The notes beneath the pieces were generated by a model, which was not told where the DNA came from, searched no databases, and saw only the letters and a list, made by a program, of their open reading frames with translations. A program made the translations under genes and the position numbers. Below are positions 1 through 8,615 of a stretch of 49,699 bases of DNA, in pieces; the first letter of the stretch is position 1; the number at the start of each line of letters is the position of its first letter. Origin of the DNA: Ramlibacter sp. (GTDB taxonomy: Bacteria > Pseudomonadota > Gammaproteobacteria > Burkholderiales > Burkholderiaceae_C); the NCBI RefSeq assembly GCF_029866045.1, contig NZ_JARXAB010000068.1, positions 1-49,699 on the forward strand. The letters run 5' to 3'.

Positions 1-54
1 ATGTTCAGGAAGAAAGACAAGAAGCCCGCGGCAGACAAGGGAGCATCGGCATGA
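1..54 (+). CDS. pntAB: NAD(P) transhydrogenase alpha subunit part 2, C-terminal end (partial)
   Basis: The first 17 codons end in a lysine-rich tail (FRKKDKKPAADKGASA) and stop at TGA 52-54. This resembles the basic C-terminus of the small membrane part (alpha-2, about 100 residues) of split PntA, which normally ends in a motif like RRMLEMFKKK. Its stop overlaps the ATG of pntB by the ATGA arrangement, as expected for a pntAA-pntAB-pntB operon. The ATG at position 1 is almost certainly an internal Met; the real start lies upstream of the window. The call rests on the junction and tail, so it is moderately sure. Confidence 0.65.
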   Translation: MFRKKDKKPAADKGASA

Positions 55-1487
55 GCATGAACCTCGTCACGCTGCTGTACCTGATCGCCATCGTCTGCTT
101 CATCCAGGCCTTGAAGGGCCTGTCGCACCCGACCACCTCGATCCGCGGCAACCTGTTCGGCATGATCGGCATGACGATCGCCGTGCTGACCACCGCGGCG
201 CTCATCCAGCGCCAGGCCGTCGCGCTGGACGTCGGTTTCGGCGAAGGCCTGGCCTGGGTGCTGGGCGCGCTCGTTGTGGGCGGCGCCGCCGGTGCCACCA
301 TGGCCCGCCGGGTTGAAATGACCAAGATGCCCGAGCTGGTCGCCTTCATGCACAGCATGATCGGCCTGGCGGCGGTGTTCATCGCGGCCGCGGCCGTGGC
401 TGAGCCCTGGGCTTTCGCCATCACCACCAAGGGCGGCGCCATTCCGGGCGGCAACCGGGTCGAGCTGGCACTGGGCGCCTTCATCGGTGCGGTCACGTTC
501 AGCGGCTCGGTCATCGCCTTCGGCAAGCTGAGCGGCAAGTACAAGTTCCGTCTGTTCCAGGGCGCCCCGGTCACTTTTGCCGGCCAGCACAAGCTCAACG
601 CGGCCCTGGCGGTGGCCACGCTGTTCTTCCTGTTCGGCTTCTGGCACTCGGAAAGCGCACTCGACTTCGGCCTGATCTGCGCCCTGGGCTTCGTGATGGG
701 CGTGCTCATCATCATCCCGATCGGCGGCGCCGACATGCCGGTCGTGGTGTCGATGCTGAACAGCTACTCGGGCTGGGCGGCGGCGGCGCTGGGCTTCACG
801 CTCGAGAACGTTACCCTGATCATCACCGGGGCTCTGGTCGGCAGCTCGGGCGCCATCCTCAGCTACATCATGTGCAAGGCCATGAACCGCTCGTTCTTCA
901 GCGTGATCCTGGGCGGCTTTGGCGGTGACGCCACCGCCGCCACTGGCAGCGCACAGCCGCAACGCAGCGTGAAGAGCGGCAGTGCAGATGACGCCGCCTT
1001 CATCCTGGGCAATGCGGAAACCGTGGTCATCGTGCCCGGCTACGGCCTGGCGGTGGCGCGCGCCCAGCATGCGGTGAAGGAGCTCGCCGAGAAGCTCACG
1101 CACAAGGGCATCACCGTCAAGTACGCCATCCACCCCGTCGCCGGCCGTATGCCCGGTCACATGAACGTGCTGCTGGCCGAGGCCGAGGTGCCTTACGACC
1201 AGGTCTTCGAAATGGAAGACATCAACGGCGAATTCGGGCAGGTCGACGTGGCCATCGTCCTGGGCGCCAATGACGTGGTCAACCCCGCCGCCATGCAAAA
1301 GGGCAGCCCGATCTACGGTATGCCCATTCTCGATGCCTACAAGGCCAAGACGGTGATCGTGAACAAGCGAAGCATGGCTGCTGGCTACGCCGGGCTGGAC
1401 AACGAACTTTTCTACATGGATAAGACGATGATGGTCTTCGGCGACGCCAAGAAGGTGGTCGAGGACATGGTCAAGGCCGTGGAGTGA
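51..1487 (+). CDS. pntB: NAD(P)(+) transhydrogenase beta subunit
   Basis: Proton-translocating transhydrogenase beta subunit of the inner membrane. It couples proton entry to hydride transfer from NADH to NADP+ and so supplies NADPH. At 478 residues it has the usual length. Residues 1-280 are a run of hydrophobic helices (membrane domain II). Residues 318-478 are the NADP-binding domain III, with GYGLAVARAQ (330-339), GRMPGHMNVLLAEA (365-378), GANDVVNPAA (405-414) and KRSMAAGYAG (439-448), all hallmarks of the family. The start codon overlaps the stop of the preceding pntAB tail (ATGA), indicating translational coupling. Nothing looks damaged. Confidence 0.97.
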   Translation: MSMNLVTLLYLIAIVCFIQALKGLSHPTTSIRGNLFGMIGMTIAVLTTAALIQRQAVALDVGFGEGLAWVLGALVVGGAAGATMARRVEMTKMPELVAFMHSMIGLAAVFIAAAAVAEPWAFAITTKGGAIPGGNRVELALGAFIGAVTFSGSVIAFGKLSGKYKFRLFQGAPVTFAGQHKLNAALAVATLFFLFGFWHSESALDFGLICALGFVMGVLIIIPIGGADMPVVVSMLNSYSGWAAAALGFTLENVTLIITGALVGSSGAILSYIMCKAMNRSFFSVILGGFGGDATAATGSAQPQRSVKSGSADDAAFILGNAETVVIVPGYGLAVARAQHAVKELAEKLTHKGITVKYAIHPVAGRMPGHMNVLLAEAEVPYDQVFEMEDINGEFGQVDVAIVLGANDVVNPAAMQKGSPIYGMPILDAYKAKTVIVNKRSMAAGYAGLDNELFYMDKTMMVFGDAKKVVEDMVKAVE

Positions 1488-1492
1488 GCGAA

Positions 1493-1519
1493 GAGGGCGC
1501 GGATGGTTCTGCCGCCCTC
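1493..1519 (+). terminator. Hairpin just after pntB (possible terminator)
   Basis: GAGGGCG at 1493-1499 pairs with CGCCCTC at 1513-1519 around a 13-base loop, starting six bases after the pntB stop. There is no following T tract, so if it ends transcription it is not a classical intrinsic terminator; it may instead protect the 3' end of the mRNA. Confidence 0.3.
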
Positions 1520-1629
1520 GTAGTCAAGCGGCGCAGACCGCAGCAGGGAGTGACTCGGGGCCGTCATGCAGCCGGCACCGGGACTGGAAGTCCTGTCTTA
1601 ACGTTCGGAAGTACCGAGGAGTGACCACA

Positions 1630-3306
1630 ATGACCGACCGCCCCTGGCTATCCGCCTATCCTGCCGGCGTCCCCACCGACATCGACCCTGGCCAGTACCG
1701 TTCGCTGGTGGAGCTGATGGAGGAGAGTTTCTCCCGCTTTGCCGACCGCCCCGCCTACAGCTTTCTGGGCAAGGAAACGAGCTTTGGCGACACCGACCGC
1801 CTGAGCCGGCAACTGGCCAGCTATCTTCAGGGTCTTGGGTTGTCCAAAGGGGACCGGGTGGCGGTCATGATGCCTAACTTGCCCCAGTACCCGATCACCG
1901 TCGCCGCCATCTTGCGTGCTGGCATGGTGGTGGTCAATGTGAACCCGCTCTACACCGCGCGCGAGCTTGATCACCAACTGCGCGACTCGGGCGCCAAGGC
2001 GATTGTCATCGTTGAGAACTTCGCCCATACCCTGCAGGCCTGTATCGCCAATACCGGCGTCAAGCATGTGGTGGTGGCAGCTATGGGCGACCGCCTGGGT
2101 GCGCTCAAAGGTGCCCTGGTCAACTACGTCGTTCGTCGTGTCAAGAAAATGGTGCCGGCCTTCAGCCTGCCCGGCTCGGTCCGGTTCAATGCCGCACTGG
2201 CGCAGGGCGAGGGGCGCACCCTGTCGCCGGTAGCGGTGGGCCCTGATGACATTGCTGTCCTGCAGTACACCGGCGGCACCACCGGCGTGTCCAAGGGCGC
2301 AGTGCTTTTGCACCGCAACGTGGTGGCCAATGTGCTGCAGTCCGACGTCTGGAACGACCCGGTCATGAAGAAAATTCCGGCGGGCGAGCAACCCACCGGT
2401 GTCTGCGCGCTGCCGCTTTATCACATCTTTGCGTTCACCGTGAGCATGATGGTGTCCATGCGAAATGGCGGCAAGCAGATTCTCATTCCGAACCCGCGCG
2501 ACCTGCCGGCGGTGCTCAAGGAGCTTTCCAAGCACCGTTTCCACAGCTTCCCCGCGGTGAGTACGCTGTTCAACGGCCTGGTCAACCATCCCGACTTCGG
2601 CACCGTCGACTGGAGTCACCTCAAGATCTCGGTGGGCGGCGGCATGGCGGTGCAAAGCGCCGTTGCCAAGCAGTGGCTGGAGAAGACGGGTTGTCCCATT
2701 TGCGAGGGCTATGGCCTGTCGGAAACCTCGCCCTCGGCCAGCTGCAACCCGGTGACCAATACCGACTTCACCGGCACCATCGGCGTCCCCATTCCTGCGA
2801 CCCGGATGAAGATCCTCGACGACGATGGCAATGACGTGCCGGTGGGCGAGCGCGGCGAGATTGCGATCAAGGGACCGCAAGTGATGGCGGGTTACTGGCA
2901 GCGCCCAGACGAGACCGCCAAGGTCATGACCGCCGACGGCTGGTTCAAGTCCGGTGACGTCGGATTCATGGACGAGCGGGGCTACTTCAAGATCGTTGAC
3001 CGCAAGAAAGACATGATCCTGGTCTCAGGATTCAACGTCTATCCCAACGAGGTAGAAGACGTGGTGTCGATGCTGCCCGGCGTGCTCGAGTGCGCCGCGG
3101 TCGGCGTGCCCGACGAGCACAGCGGCGAGGCGGTCAAGCTCTTCGTCGTCAAGAAGGACCCGGCGCTCACCGAGCAGCAGGTGCGCGACTTCTGCCACGC
3201 GAACCTCACCGGCTACAAGCGGCCGAGCGCCATCGAGTTCCGCACCGAGCTGCCCAAGACCCCGGTGGGCAAGATCCTTCGCCGCGAGTTGCGCGACAAG
3301 ACTTGA
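1630..3306 (+). CDS. fadD: Long-chain acyl-CoA ligase (AMP-binding)
   Basis: Predicted fatty acyl-CoA synthetase: activates a fatty acid with ATP to acyl-AMP and then to acyl-CoA for beta-oxidation. From ATG 1630 the protein has 558 residues. It shows the adenylation-domain P-loop YTGGTTGVSKGA (213-224), the GYGLSETSP motif, the GWFKSGDVG motif and the C-terminal hinge and lysine region (DRKKDMI, TPVGKILRREL). A GTG lies in frame at 1621, but a GAGGAG Shine-Dalgarno sequence at about 1616-1621 overlaps it and sits 8 bases before ATG 1630, so the ATG is preferred. Substrate chain length cannot be read from sequence; fadD is used in the broad sense. Confidence 0.9.
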   Translation: MTDRPWLSAYPAGVPTDIDPGQYRSLVELMEESFSRFADRPAYSFLGKETSFGDTDRLSRQLASYLQGLGLSKGDRVAVMMPNLPQYPITVAAILRAGMVVVNVNPLYTARELDHQLRDSGAKAIVIVENFAHTLQACIANTGVKHVVVAAMGDRLGALKGALVNYVVRRVKKMVPAFSLPGSVRFNAALAQGEGRTLSPVAVGPDDIAVLQYTGGTTGVSKGAVLLHRNVVANVLQSDVWNDPVMKKIPAGEQPTGVCALPLYHIFAFTVSMMVSMRNGGKQILIPNPRDLPAVLKELSKHRFHSFPAVSTLFNGLVNHPDFGTVDWSHLKISVGGGMAVQSAVAKQWLEKTGCPICEGYGLSETSPSASCNPVTNTDFTGTIGVPIPATRMKILDDDGNDVPVGERGEIAIKGPQVMAGYWQRPDETAKVMTADGWFKSGDVGFMDERGYFKIVDRKKDMILVSGFNVYPNEVEDVVSMLPGVLECAAVGVPDEHSGEAVKLFVVKKDPALTEQQVRDFCHANLTGYKRPSAIEFRTELPKTPVGKILRRELRDKT

Positions 3307-3361
3307 GCCTTCGGCCGCCCTTCGGACCTCGGGATCTGTCTCTGCTTGCGCAGAGGGCCTC

Positions 3362-4054
3362 ATGACACTCGCCATCGTCGCCGCCATGCGCGAGGAGCTG
3401 GCCGCGGTGCTTGCCCTCATGCCGGCCGAGACCTGCAGCACCGTCGCGGGGCGTGAATTTTTTCGCGGGCGCTTGCATGGCCAGGATGTGGTTCTGGTGC
3501 TCTCGCGTATCGGCAAGGTGGCAGCTGCGGCCACTGCAGTCACTTTGATTGAGCGATTCGGCGCCTCCGCCATCGTCTTCACCGGCGTGGCCGGAGGCCT
3601 GGGTCCTGGCGTGCAGGTGGGTGACGTGGTGGTGGCCGACGCCTTCTTGCAGCATGACCTAGACGCCTCACCCCTGTTCCCACGTCACGAGGTCCCCCTT
3701 TACGGGAAAAGTCGTTTTGCCACCGATGCGTCGCTCAGCGCACGCTTGGCGCTGGCTGCTGGCGCTGCCTTGCCGCAGGCCCGGCTGCATCGGGGGTTGA
3801 TCGTCAGCGGCGATCGCTTCGTCGCGACCACCGCCGAGGCGCGGGCGCTGCAGGCAGAACTGCCCGACGCGCTGGCGGTCGAAATGGAGGGCGCCGCCAT
3901 CGCCCAGGTCTGCCACGACTACGGTCTGCCCTATGCGGCGGTGCGCACCATCTCCGACCGGGCCGACGACGCGGCCCACGGCGATTTTCTGCACTTCGTC
4001 CAGGAGGTGGCCAGCCGGCACTCGGCGGCCATCGTCGCCCACCTGCTGGCCTGA
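3362..4054 (+). CDS. mtnN: 5'-methylthioadenosine/S-adenosylhomocysteine nucleosidase
   Basis: Cleaves the glycosidic bond of methylthioadenosine and S-adenosylhomocysteine, a step in methionine salvage and activated-methyl recycling in the cytoplasm. The 230-residue protein matches the PNP/UDP family. It has the N-terminal IVAAMREE with Glu12 aligning with the catalytic Glu12 of E. coli MTAN, FTGVAGGLGP (73-82), the SGDRFV loop (149-154), the nucleoside-binding VEMEGAAIAQV (173-183) and the catalytic Asp at 199 in SDRAD. It lies 55 bases after the acyl-CoA ligase, without an obvious promoter, and converges on the next gene. Specificity could be for related nucleosides, but all catalytic residues are present. 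Confidence 0.93.
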   Translation: MTLAIVAAMREELAAVLALMPAETCSTVAGREFFRGRLHGQDVVLVLSRIGKVAAAATAVTLIERFGASAIVFTGVAGGLGPGVQVGDVVVADAFLQHDLDASPLFPRHEVPLYGKSRFATDASLSARLALAAGAALPQARLHRGLIVSGDRFVATTAEARALQAELPDALAVEMEGAAIAQVCHDYGLPYAAVRTISDRADDAAHGDFLHFVQEVASRHSAAIVAHLLA

Positions 4055-4094
4055 GCGGCGCGGCCTTCGCCCTGCGGGCCGGCCAAGCTGGCCC

Positions 4095-4802
4095 TTACTC
4101 GAACTCGAAAGTCAGGCCCAGTGTGCTGGCGGTTTTGCCCTCGCCGCGCAGGCGCCAGGCATGGCTCGCGTCCAGCGTCCAGCCCTGCGCGGGCTGCCAG
4201 CGCAGACCCGAGCGCAGGAAGTCACTGCCGTCCTCCCGATAGCGCTCCGTCATCACCTGCCAATCGGGGCGGAAGGCCCAGTCCACCGACAGGCCGCCGC
4301 GCCAGGCGCGTGCGCCGCCGGGATCCGCCTGCGTGCGCCCCAGGTTGGCATGCCAGCGCAGGTCTTCGCTCCAGGTGCCCGTGAGCAGGCCGTTGACCAC
4401 CACCGACCGCTCCCGTGGCCGTGCCGTCGGTGTCCAGGCCGGGGCCACGGCGAGGCCGCCACTGAGCCAGGGGGTCAGCGCCGTCGCCCATTTGAGTTGG
4501 GCGCCCAAAGTGCGCTGCCGGGTGCCGTCCTCACGGACTTGGTCGACGCCGAGCGACCACTCGATCGGCCCGAGCCGGCAACCGGCTGCGCCGTGCAACA
4601 AGCCCAGCGGCCCGGGGCCGCTGCGGCTGGCCCAGGACTCGAGCTTGCAGCGGCCCGGCTCCAGCAGGGCGGCGTCGTCGATGGCATGGTGACCGCCGGC
4701 TGCCAGGGCTGGCAAGGTGACACTGGCCACCGCCAGAGCGCTCGCGGCGCGAAGGAGGCGCGCAATGCGCAAGAGGTATCGGTTCATCGGGCGTGTGTTC
4801 AT
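4095..4802 (-). CDS. Putative secreted or outer-membrane beta-barrel protein, coupled to corA
   Basis: A 235-residue protein of unknown function. The start at 4802 forms an ATGA overlap with the corA stop; an ATG at 4787 is possible too. A signal peptide is clear: basic N-terminus, hydrophobic run RAASALAVASVTL, and a PALA cleavage site near residue 34. The mature part alternates polar and hydrophobic residues and is rich in Trp, Arg and Gly, with repeated short segments ending in aromatic or charged pairs (LKWATALTPWL, LRWHANLG, LSVDWAFRPDWQ, LRWQPAQGWTLDASH). The last residues are LGLTFEFE, an alternating final strand with a terminal-region Phe as in barrel proteins. I infer an outer-membrane barrel; no named family is recognised. 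Confidence 0.7.
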   Translation of the reverse strand: MNTRPMNRYLLRIARLLRAASALAVASVTLPALAAGGHHAIDDAALLEPGRCKLESWASRSGPGPLGLLHGAAGCRLGPIEWSLGVDQVREDGTRQRTLGAQLKWATALTPWLSGGLAVAPAWTPTARPRERSVVVNGLLTGTWSEDLRWHANLGRTQADPGGARAWRGGLSVDWAFRPDWQVMTERYREDGSDFLRSGLRWQPAQGWTLDASHAWRLRGEGKTASTLGLTFEFE

Positions 4803-5788
4803 CGTAGCCAGCCTCGTTTTCGGAAGTACCACATGGGCACCAGGGCGCTGGCGATCATCAGGCCCAGCACATAGGGGTAGCCCAGGTCGCCCAGCCATGC
4901 GATCTCGGGGAAGCGCAGGTTCATTCCGTACAGGCTGGCGACCAAGGTCGGTGGCAGCAGGGCGACGCTGGCCACCGAGAAAATCTTGATGATCTTGTTT
5001 TGGTTGATGTTGATGAAGCCGACGGTGGCGTCCATCAGGAAGTTGATCTTGTCGAACAGGAAAGCGGTGTGGTTGTCCAGCGATTCGATGTCGCGCAGGA
5101 TCTGACGCGCCTCCTCGAACTGCTCGGCCGAGAGCATGCGGCTGCGCATCATGAAGCTCACCGCGCGGCGCGTGTCCATCACGTTGCGGCGGATCCGGCC
5201 GTTCAAGTCCTCTTGGCGGGCGATGGCGCCCAGCACCTCGCCAGCCAGGGTGTCGGTCACTTCACCCGACAGCACCTGTTTGCCGGCCTTCTCGAGCTCG
5301 TCGTAGATGCCTTCCAGCGTGTCGGCCGAGTACTCCGCGTCGGCGTCGAACAGCTTGAGCAGCACCTCCTTGGCATCCTCGATCAGCCCGGGGGCACGGC
5401 GGGCGCGCAGGCGCAGCAGCCGGAACACCGGGATATCTTCGTCGTGGATGGAAAACAGCACGCCCTTGCTGCGCAGGCTTTCATTGACCAAGTTGAGGAT
5501 GAAGGCCACCCGCACCGTGCGGGGTTCGTCGTCGCCAGCGACCAGGAAGTCGCTGCGGATGTGCAGGTCGCCGTTGTCTTCTTCATAGAAGCGGGCGGAC
5601 TCCTCGATGTCCTCGTCCATCGCGTCGTCGGGGATGGACAGGCCGAAGTACTGCTTGACCCAGCGCTTTTCTTCCAGCGTGGGCGATTCGAGGTCTACCC
5701 AGATGGGCTGGAACTTGGAGAGTTCTTCCAGGGACTCGATTTCTTCCTGGAAGAGGCGCCCATTGACGAGCGTGAAGATGTTGAGCAT
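4799..5788 (-). CDS. corA: CorA-type magnesium/cobalt transporter
   Basis: Divalent-cation channel of the inner membrane, homopentameric in the family, importing Mg2+ (also Co2+ and Ni2+). The 329-residue protein has the acidic soluble N-terminal funnel, the long helix around FMMRSRMLSAEQFEEAR, and two C-terminal membrane helices. The first runs into the selectivity signature YGMN (287-290) and the second ends in the basic tail YFRKRGWLR. The stop overlaps the start of the secreted protein downstream by four bases, so the two are likely translated together. No Mg2+ leader element could be recognised in the short upstream region. Confidence 0.95.
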   Translation of the reverse strand: MLNIFTLVNGRLFQEEIESLEELSKFQPIWVDLESPTLEEKRWVKQYFGLSIPDDAMDEDIEESARFYEEDNGDLHIRSDFLVAGDDEPRTVRVAFILNLVNESLRSKGVLFSIHDEDIPVFRLLRLRARRAPGLIEDAKEVLLKLFDADAEYSADTLEGIYDELEKAGKQVLSGEVTDTLAGEVLGAIARQEDLNGRIRRNVMDTRRAVSFMMRSRMLSAEQFEEARQILRDIESLDNHTAFLFDKINFLMDATVGFININQNKIIKIFSVASVALLPPTLVASLYGMNLRFPEIAWLGDLGYPYVLGLMIASALVPMWYFRKRGWLR

Positions 5789-5928
5789 GGCTCACTCCGT
5801 GACAAGGCGGGGGTGCGGCGGGGATGGGTGCTTCCGACGCCGCAGTCACGGGCGTCGAAAGCTACCGACTAGGGCAGGTTTCCAAGGCAAATGCCTCCGG
5901 TGGTTTCGACCGTTGGATTATGCCGCGC

Positions 5929-7185
5929 TCAGCTGCTGGAACCGATGGGGCTTGCTCGGCCGTTATCCAGAAAAGCCAGCAGTTCGGCCTTGTGGGTGTA
6001 AGCGTCCTGCTCCCCGAGGTTGACCAGTGCGCTGACGAAAGCCGGCTCGAAAAGCAGATAGCTGGCCAAGGGGCCGCCGCTGCGCATGGCGCCGAGGCCA
6101 GCCAGGGCGCGGCGCACCTCTCTCGGCAGCGCGCCTGCATGGGCCTGGGCCAGCGCGTCCAGTGACTCGCTGGGCTGCAGCGCCATCACGTCGACCGCCC
6201 GGTAGGGCATGAGCGCTGCGATTTCACGGGGCATCTGCCGCAGGGTCTGGGTGACCCGCTGGGCCTGCTCCACGTCGGCCTGCAGGGTGTCGTGAAAGAC
6301 GCTGGCCAGGGCGTGGCCCATGATCGCACCCATGCGAGGCTCGCCCATGGGTGCGGCTGCCGCCGTGGCTGCGCCGCCCATCCCGGCGCGTTGCGGCTGA
6401 CCTACCCCGATCACCAGCACCCGGTCGGCCTGCAGGTGCAATGCAGGCGACAGCGGGGAGATCTGGCGCATCGAGCCGTCGCCGAAGTACTCGCGCCGAC
6501 CCTCCACCCACAGCGGCGTAGCGGGGAACAGCAGCGGGATGGCAGCCGAGGCCATCAAATGCTCGATCGTCAGCGGCTGGAATTCACCACGCCGGCCGGG
6601 GCGCGCCCAGGGCTGGCGCGGGCCGCCCGAGCCGGAAGGGCCCGCCGGATGGGTCTGGCAAAAAGTCCAGTGCTCTCCGGAGGTGTAGCTCGAAGCGGTC
6701 ACCGCCACTGCGTCCAGCGCCCCGCTTGCCAGCGAGGCCTCGATCCCGTCCAGCGAGATGGCCTGGTGCAGGGTGTCGACCAGCGGCATGGTGTCCAGCA
6801 GTGCGCCCTCCTGGCGTGCACGACTCCAGAGCCGCACCGCAGCCAGCAGGCGGGAGAACCGCACCCAATGGGGGGCATCCAGCCGGTAGACCCTTTCGCT
6901 GCGCAGCCGCAACCAGAAGTCGGCGAGCCGGTCGAAGGCGTCCAGGCCTTGGGTGGCGACGCTGGCCAGGAAGGCCGCATTGAGCGCGCCAGCGGATGTG
7001 CCCACGAGCACCTGGAAAGGAAACGAGGTGCTGGGGGCGGTCGACTGAACCCGCAGCAGGTTGGCCAGTCCGCGTAGTACGCCCACCTGGTAGGCCGTGC
7101 GCGCGCCACCCCCCATAAGGACCAGCGCCTGCCGCCTGCGCTGCGGCGCTGTGGCGCTCATCTGGATCAGGGTGGCAAGGGTCAT
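5929..7185 (-). CDS. Patatin-like phospholipase
   Basis: Predicted serine lipid acyl hydrolase of the patatin/RssA type. The 418-residue protein has the oxyanion-hole glycines GGGART (25-30), the nucleophile elbow GTSAG with Ser64 (62-66), and the catalytic-dyad Asp236 in GDGS, where many relatives have DGG or DGA. There is no signal peptide, so it probably acts in the cytoplasm or at the membrane face; the substrate cannot be told. ATG 7185 is used; an ATG nine codons in (MSATAP) is an alternative. It stands alone on the minus strand between corA and a long intergenic stretch. Confidence 0.9.
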   Translation of the reverse strand: MTLATLIQMSATAPQRRRQALVLMGGGARTAYQVGVLRGLANLLRVQSTAPSTSFPFQVLVGTSAGALNAAFLASVATQGLDAFDRLADFWLRLRSERVYRLDAPHWVRFSRLLAAVRLWSRARQEGALLDTMPLVDTLHQAISLDGIEASLASGALDAVAVTASSYTSGEHWTFCQTHPAGPSGSGGPRQPWARPGRRGEFQPLTIEHLMASAAIPLLFPATPLWVEGRREYFGDGSMRQISPLSPALHLQADRVLVIGVGQPQRAGMGGAATAAAAPMGEPRMGAIMGHALASVFHDTLQADVEQAQRVTQTLRQMPREIAALMPYRAVDVMALQPSESLDALAQAHAGALPREVRRALAGLGAMRSGGPLASYLLFEPAFVSALVNLGEQDAYTHKAELLAFLDNGRASPIGSSS

Positions 7186-7735
7186 GGTTCAGTGGTCACG
7201 GATCCGCTCGACCCCATGCTAGTTCAAATGTATGCATCTTCCAAGTTGCAGGAATCGTCCTACCTCGGATAGCAGTGCCAGCCGACGCCCCGCAGAGGAG
7301 CTTGGCTCTAGATTGTTGCCAATGTCGTCTACCGATCTCACGCTTGGCGCATGTTGCACCTTGGTGTTGCCACCCTGGATGCAACGAGCGCGGCGGACAG
7401 ATTTTCTCGGGAGCCTGCGCCCATGTTTCACCCTGTTACTGAAGTTCTTGCGGACCCTGTCTCGCCGTCCTCCACCCGAAGCAGTGCGAGAGGATGCGCC
7501 ACGCCGGACGCCGCTAGCCCGCCCGGCCCGCATCGGCATACGCGCGCCGCACCGCCATGGCCATTTCGCAGCCATGCCTTGGGTGACGCTGGATCTCCGA
7601 CCGCGCCCCCGCCGGTCCTGGCCGGGGCGGTGGCCTTGACGTCGGATGTGGTGCCGCAAAGGGCCCCGCATGGGCTGCCGGGCAGGCCTCCGCGCCGACA
7701 GCAGTTTGGCGCCTTGTTGCCAGGAACCCTCTGAG

Positions 7736-7918
7736 ATGTCCCTCGCCCGAATGATCCGTCGTCGCCGCCCGCCCTCGTCCCCGGACAAGCCTCGGGTTGA
7801 GCGAATCGAACATGCCAACCTCGACCGTCCCGACCCCCCTCGCCACCCCCGGGCGGGTGAAGCCGCATACCCCCAGACGCCTTGCCCGCGTTGCAAAACC
7901 GGGCGGCCAGGCGCATAG
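7736..7918 (+). CDS. Possible small Arg/Pro-rich protein with a CPRC motif (doubtful)
   Basis: A 60-codon frame starting at ATG 7736, with a weak AGGAA about nine bases upstream. The peptide begins [13 protein letters not shown], is rich in Arg and Pro, and ends [13 protein letters not shown]; the Cys-Pro-Arg-Cys pair could bind metal. It resembles no family I know. Length and composition are also what chance would give in GC-rich noncoding DNA, so this is a candidate only. Confidence 0.2.
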   Translation: MSLARMIRRRRPPSSPDKPRVERIEHANLDRPDPPRHPRAGEAAYPQTPCPRCKTGRPGA

Positions 7919-7947
7919 TGGGTTTGACTTGTGATCCTTCCAGCTGT

Positions 7948-7963
7948 TGCGCTGGTCAGCGCA
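7948..7963. promoter_or_regulatory. Perfect inverted repeat 36 bases upstream of hpf
   Basis: TGCGCTGGTCAGCGCA has two 7-base arms around a 2-base centre. A two-base loop is too tight for an RNA hairpin, so it looks more like a site for a dimeric DNA-binding protein. A TTGACT at 7924-7929 could be a -35 element, but no good -10 follows at 17-18 bases. The binding protein is unknown. Confidence 0.35.
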
Positions 7964-7998
7964 GCGGCTATTCCCACCGTGCAACTGGAGACGCACCC

Positions 7999-8379
7999 AT
8001 GAACTTGACGATCAGCGGTCACCATCTGGAAGTCACCCCCGCCCTGCGCGCCTATGTGGTCAACAAGCTCGAGCGCATCACCCGTCATTTCGACCAGGTG
8101 GTCGATATCCGGGTGCTGCTGAAGGTGGACAACCAGAAGGAGAAGGAGCGACGGCAGCGGGCCGAGTGCCGCATTCATGTCAAGGGCAGCGACCTGTTCG
8201 CCGAATGCGCCGACGAGGACTTGTACGCCGCCATCGACCTCTTGGTTGACAAGCTGGACCGCCAGGTGTCGGAGCATAAAAACCGTATCGGTGAACGGGC
8301 CTTGGCCGGCCGTACCGCCAAACGGGACGTCCTGGGTAGCGAGGCCTTGGGGGCACCCCTGATCAGCCCGGCGGCCTGA
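7999..8379 (+). CDS. hpf: Ribosome hibernation promoting factor, short form
   Basis: Binds the 30S decoding region in stationary phase and promotes 70S/100S hibernation. From ATG 7999 the protein has 126 residues and begins [20 protein letters not shown], the typical N-terminus of the HPF/YfiA family. It contains the conserved [15 protein letters not shown] strand and the [25 protein letters not shown] helix. The C-terminus is short, so this is not the long dimerising form. GGAG at 7987-7990 gives an 8-base spacing to the ATG. It is followed by a terminator-like hairpin and then ptsN; in many relatives hpf sits directly after rpoN, which here is 28 kb away. Confidence 0.92.
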   Translation: MNLTISGHHLEVTPALRAYVVNKLERITRHFDQVVDIRVLLKVDNQKEKERRQRAECRIHVKGSDLFAECADEDLYAAIDLLVDKLDRQVSEHKNRIGERALAGRTAKRDVLGSEALGAPLISPAA

Positions 8380-8460
8380 CCCGCGCCCGAGACCCCCACG
8401 ACCTGGGCCTCCCCCCGGCGCGTTCCCTCGTCAGTTCGCCCCTGCGTTCCCCGCGCCGGG

Positions 8461-8484
8461 GCGCCCTTCAGGGCGCGTTGTCTT
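8461..8484 (+). terminator. Intrinsic terminator candidate after hpf
   Basis: GCGCCC (8461-8466), loop TTCA, GGGCGC (8471-8476), then GTTGTCTT. The six-base all-GC stem with a tetraloop followed by a T-rich tract is the best terminator-like structure in the window. It lies 80 bases after hpf and before the ptsN promoter, suggesting the two genes are transcribed separately. Confidence 0.5.
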
Positions 8485-8573
8485 CCCCGCCCTAGCGAAC
8501 AGCGGGTCGCTGGTCCCCGGCGCATGAGTTGGTGACCCCTGTGGCGCCTTGTCCACGCACCTTCTATGAGCCG

Positions 8574-8602
8574 TTGGGAGTGCTGGGCATGGGGTGCATA
8601 AT
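8574..8602 (+). promoter_or_regulatory. Sigma-70 promoter for ptsN
   Basis: TTGGGA (8574-8579), 17-base spacer, CATAAT (8597-8602), the best-matched -35/-10 pair seen. Transcription should begin near 8608-8610, only 6-8 bases before the ptsN ATG at 8616. No Shine-Dalgarno sequence precedes that ATG, so the message would be almost leaderless. Confidence 0.55.
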
Positions 8603-8615
8603 TCGCTCCCCAACC

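Larger units (their letters stand above)
7186..7998. other. 813-base stretch without a convincing gene
   Basis: Between the start of the patatin gene and hpf. The first 250 bases are noticeably less GC-rich than the neighbours; the rest is GC-rich. Open frames here are low-complexity Arg/Pro/Ala-rich peptides with no recognisable domain. No tRNA-like T-loop, phage or IS signature was seen. The right part holds one possible small ORF (7736-7918) and a perfect inverted repeat just before hpf (7948-7963). It may be the scar of a lost gene. Confidence 0.6.

Noticed and set aside
7342-7358. Sigma-54 promoter-like TTGGCGC...TTGC
   Set aside because: Only eight bases separate GG from GC; the consensus needs ten.
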